From an uncultured Actinomycetes bacterium (GTDB lineage Bacteria > Actinomycetota > Actinomycetes > Nanopelagicales > Nanopelagicaceae): 5,905 nucleotides of DNA. The DNA lies in NCBI GenBank assembly GCA_903939005.1, contig CAJAFH010000073.1, positions 1-5,905 of the forward strand. The letters are read 5' to 3'. The translations under genes were made by a program, and so were the position numbers. The notes under the pieces are model-generated. The model did not search any database. It was not told the DNA's origin and saw nothing but the letters and a program-made list of their open reading frames with translations. Of the stretch, positions 3,823 through 5,905 are shown one piece after another (within the stretch, counting starts at the first letter, position 1; the number at the start of each line of letters is the position of its first letter).

Positions 3823-5905
3823 TTACTTATCGGCAGCTCGTGCTTTCAGCGAGCGAGTCATCGCGTCACGGCCTTCAGCAACAGTTCGGCGCATCGCGTG
3901 CGATGCATCCTTGCCAGTTACAGCTAACCAGTGCTCAGCTTTCTTCACGGTTTCTTCGCTAATTACCCAGGCTGGGAACAACAAAGTGGCCGTGGCTTCA
4001 GCGATTTCAAAGCCCTTAGTTTCCCAAACTTCCAGAATTGATTGGAAGTACTTATCAACGAATGGCACCAATAGTTCGCGATGAATTGCCAAGTTAAAGC
4101 CACGGCAGGTATAGGCGTGGATTGTGTTCGACAAGTTATCGGTTGTAATTGCTTTAAAGGCGGTTGCCTTAGCTTCAGCGTTTGGAAGAGCAGCATGAGC
4201 AAGAGCGGCATATTGTTTTCCGTGTGCTGTCACATCTTTTGCGGCCTCAGCTTCAATATCGGCAGCGCTAAAGATTCCGCGCTTTACGCCACAGATAAAT
4301 ACGAACCAACGCAAATCAGCATCAACAGTTAGACCATTGATCGAGCCGTTAAGTATTGCCTTTATCTTCTCGAACTGTGCTGGGGTGTATGCAAAGTCAG
4401 CAAATGATTTGGCATATTGCAGTTGATGATCGCTGCCAGCGGCAGCACCATCTAGGAACTTCTCAAAAGCGTTAGCTGCTTGCTCGCGCAATTTCTCGCG
4501 GTTAGCATCTGATGCGTATGACCAGATAGCGGTATCGATCTGCATAACAGTCATGGTCACTGTTGCAATATCGCTCTCGCCAGCAAGTGCGTTAAGCGCA
4601 ATAGTCACATAATCACTAGCTGCTAGCTCGCCATCGCGAGTTGAATCCCAAAGGGATGCCCAGATTAATCCGCGGGAGAGCGAATCATCAAGCTTGCCTA
4701 GGTGAGATTTCATGGTCGCAATTGAACGATCATCAAAACGCAACTTGGCATATGACTGATCGCCGTCATTGATTAGAACTAAGTCAGCAGTTTTCTCGCC
4801 AGTTAGTTCAGTTACTTCAGTTAGAGCGCCAGCAACGTCTACTTCAACGCTCTTGCGACGTGAGAGTTTGTCGCCAGTGATGTCATAAAGACCAACTTTT
4901 AGTCGGTGCGGACGAAGTTCAGTTGAGCCAACCGGCATAGTTGGTGCTAACTGCTTAACCTTGATCGACTTATAAGTATCGCCTTCGATTTCGAGCACTG
5001 GGCTTAGCGTGTTAACACCAGCAGTACGCAACCAAGTGCGAACCCATTCAGTTAGATCACGTCCACTTGTTGCTTCAAGCTGCACGATTAGATCGCTAAG
5101 TGTGGTGTTTTGGTAGGCGTGCTTAGCAAAGTACTTACGAAGTGCGGCGATGAAGTTATCGCGACCAACGTGAGCTACTAGTTGCTGTAGAACTGAAGCG
5201 CCCTTTGCATATGAAATACCGTCAAAGTTTGTGCGAACTGCATCGAGATCTTCCATTGCAACTGCAATTGGGTGAGTAGATGAGAGTTGATCTTGGCGAT
5301 AGGCCCAGTTTTTACGGCTTGAATTAAATTCAGTCCAAGCATGAGTCCATTTAGTTGATTCGCTGACTGCCATATATGAAGCCCACTCAGCGAATGATTC
5401 GTTAAGCCAAAGATCTTCCCACCAAGCCATGGTGACTAGATCGCCAAACCACATATGTGCCATCTCGTGATGGATAGTCGAAGCGCGGCTTACGTAGTTG
5501 CGCTCGGTCACCTTGCTGCGGAAAATCAAAACATCTTCGTGGAAAGTTACACAACCAACGTTTTCCATTGCGCCCCAGTTGTATTCAGCAACTGCGATTT
5601 GATCGTACTTACCGAATGGATATGCCAGGCCGAAAGTCTTTTCGAAGTAAGCAAAACCTTGCTTAGTAACTTCGAAGATATTTTCAGCATCAACATGCTT
5701 AAAGAAAGATTTACGAGCATAGATACCCAGCGGGATTGTCTTCTCGCCCTTATATTCATCATGAACGCTCTGGTAGGCACCGGCCACAATTGCAGTTACA
5801 TAAGTGGCAATTACTTGAGACTCAGCAAACTGAAGAAACTTCTTATCGCCATCTAGAACTTTAGTTGCTTCGACTCCGTAGTTTGAAATAACTTCCCAGT
5901 GCGCA
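3823..5905 (-). CDS. pepN: Aminopeptidase N, M1 zinc metallopeptidase (5' partial)
   Basis: The frame is open from the TAA at 3823-3825 to the window edge: 693 whole codons of an expected total of about 850, so roughly 150 N-terminal residues are missing. The GTG at 5787 is internal; upstream codons read HWEVISNYGVEA, matching the end of the M1 N-terminal beta domain. Numbering from the first full visible codon, the substrate-binding GAMEN motif is at 111-115 (DNA 5574-5560). The zinc site is HEMAH at 146-150 (5469-5455) with the third ligand E169 in WLNESFAEW, giving HExxH-x18-E. Y232 in ISYAKGASVL is the likely catalytic tyrosine. The remaining part is the helical C-terminal domain of ERAP1-like type. 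It removes N-terminal amino acids from peptides, probably in the cytoplasm during peptide recycling. All visible catalytic residues are intact. It ends 3 nt from the opposing small gene. Confidence 0.96.
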   Translation of the reverse strand, partial: AHWEVISNYGVEATKVLDGDKKFLQFAESQVIATYVTAIVAGAYQSVHDEYKGEKTIPLGIYARKSFFKHVDAENIFEVTKQGFAYFEKTFGLAYPFGKYDQIAVAEYNWGAMENVGCVTFHEDVLIFRSKVTERNYVSRASTIHHEMAHMWFGDLVTMAWWEDLWLNESFAEWASYMAVSESTKWTHAWTEFNSSRKNWAYRQDQLSSTHPIAVAMEDLDAVRTNFDGISYAKGASVLQQLVAHVGRDNFIAALRKYFAKHAYQNTTLSDLIVQLEATSGRDLTEWVRTWLRTAGVNTLSPVLEIEGDTYKSIKVKQLAPTMPVGSTELRPHRLKVGLYDITGDKLSRRKSVEVDVAGALTEVTELTGEKTADLVLINDGDQSYAKLRFDDRSIATMKSHLGKLDDSLSRGLIWASLWDSTRDGELAASDYVTIALNALAGESDIATVTMTVMQIDTAIWSYASDANREKLREQAANAFEKFLDGAAAGSDHQLQYAKSFADFAYTPAQFEKIKAILNGSINGLTVDADLRWFVFICGVKRGIFSAADIEAEAAKDVTAHGKQYAALAHAALPNAEAKATAFKAITTDNLSNTIHAYTCRGFNLAIHRELLVPFVDKYFQSILEVWETKGFEIAEATATLLFPAWVISEETVKKAEHWLAVTGKDASHAMRRTVAEGRDAMTRSLKARAADK

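Noticed and set aside
4800..4830. Repeated AGTTAG/AGTTAC units within pepN as a tandem repeat
   Set aside because: Imperfect and explained by codons for a Leu-Thr-Glu-Val-Thr-Glu-Leu-Thr stretch in the protein.
3823..5787. GTG at 5787 as the start of aminopeptidase N
   Set aside because: The frame stays open to the window edge and encodes recognisable M1 sequence (HWEVISN) upstream, so the gene is cut by the window and not short.
5455..5856. Plus-strand 133-residue frame opposite pepN
   Set aside because: It runs antisense to the catalytic core of aminopeptidase N and shows no recognisable motif.

Overview
The window looks like a piece of an actinobacterial chromosome with modest GC content. 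The proteins match actinobacterial family members best: a group II (O-type) truncated hemoglobin, an actinobacterial GH13 alpha-glucosidase, an M1 aminopeptidase N with the actinobacterial HEMAH/WFGDLVTM core, and an HNH protein of the type found in many actinobacteria. The many A/T-ending codons, very short gaps and overlapping genes suggest a small, streamlined genome. A freshwater lineage such as the Nanopelagicales (acI) would fit, but that placement is inference. No mobile element, CRISPR array, rRNA or tRNA was seen, and gene density is close to 100 percent.

Layout. Positions 1-2408 form a plus-strand cluster of three tightly packed genes: the 3' part of a hotdog-fold thioesterase, a complete GH13 alpha-glucosidase (aglA type) and a truncated hemoglobin (glbO). 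The gap between the first two is 3 nt. The last two overlap by 4 nt through a TTG start and a TGA stop. A short MscS-type channel gene (2396-2944, minus) converges on glbO and overlaps its end by 13 nt. A 121-nt divergent intergenic region (2945-3065) follows. Next come an HNH endonuclease-family gene (3066-3581, plus) and a small single-span membrane protein (3601-3819, plus). The right third is a minus-strand aminopeptidase N (3823 to beyond the window end), which converges on the small gene with a 3-nt gap.

How the genes fit together. They are mostly unrelated housekeeping functions: acyl-CoA hydrolysis, alpha-glucoside breakdown, oxygen or NO chemistry, osmotic protection and peptide turnover. 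From memory, M. tuberculosis also groups pepN, an HNH gene, glbO and aglA (Rv2467-Rv2471), so this is probably an old actinobacterial neighbourhood and not a dedicated pathway. I see no new defence, mobile or biosynthetic system. The points most worth a second look are: (a) the MscS protein ends exactly where the C-terminal cytoplasmic domain should begin, at its overlap with glbO; (b) an 11-bp perfect terminator hairpin for pepN lies inside the last codons of the opposing small membrane gene; and (c) two adjacent 5-bp/5-nt hairpins precede the HNH start, the second holding the Shine-Dalgarno sequence in its loop.
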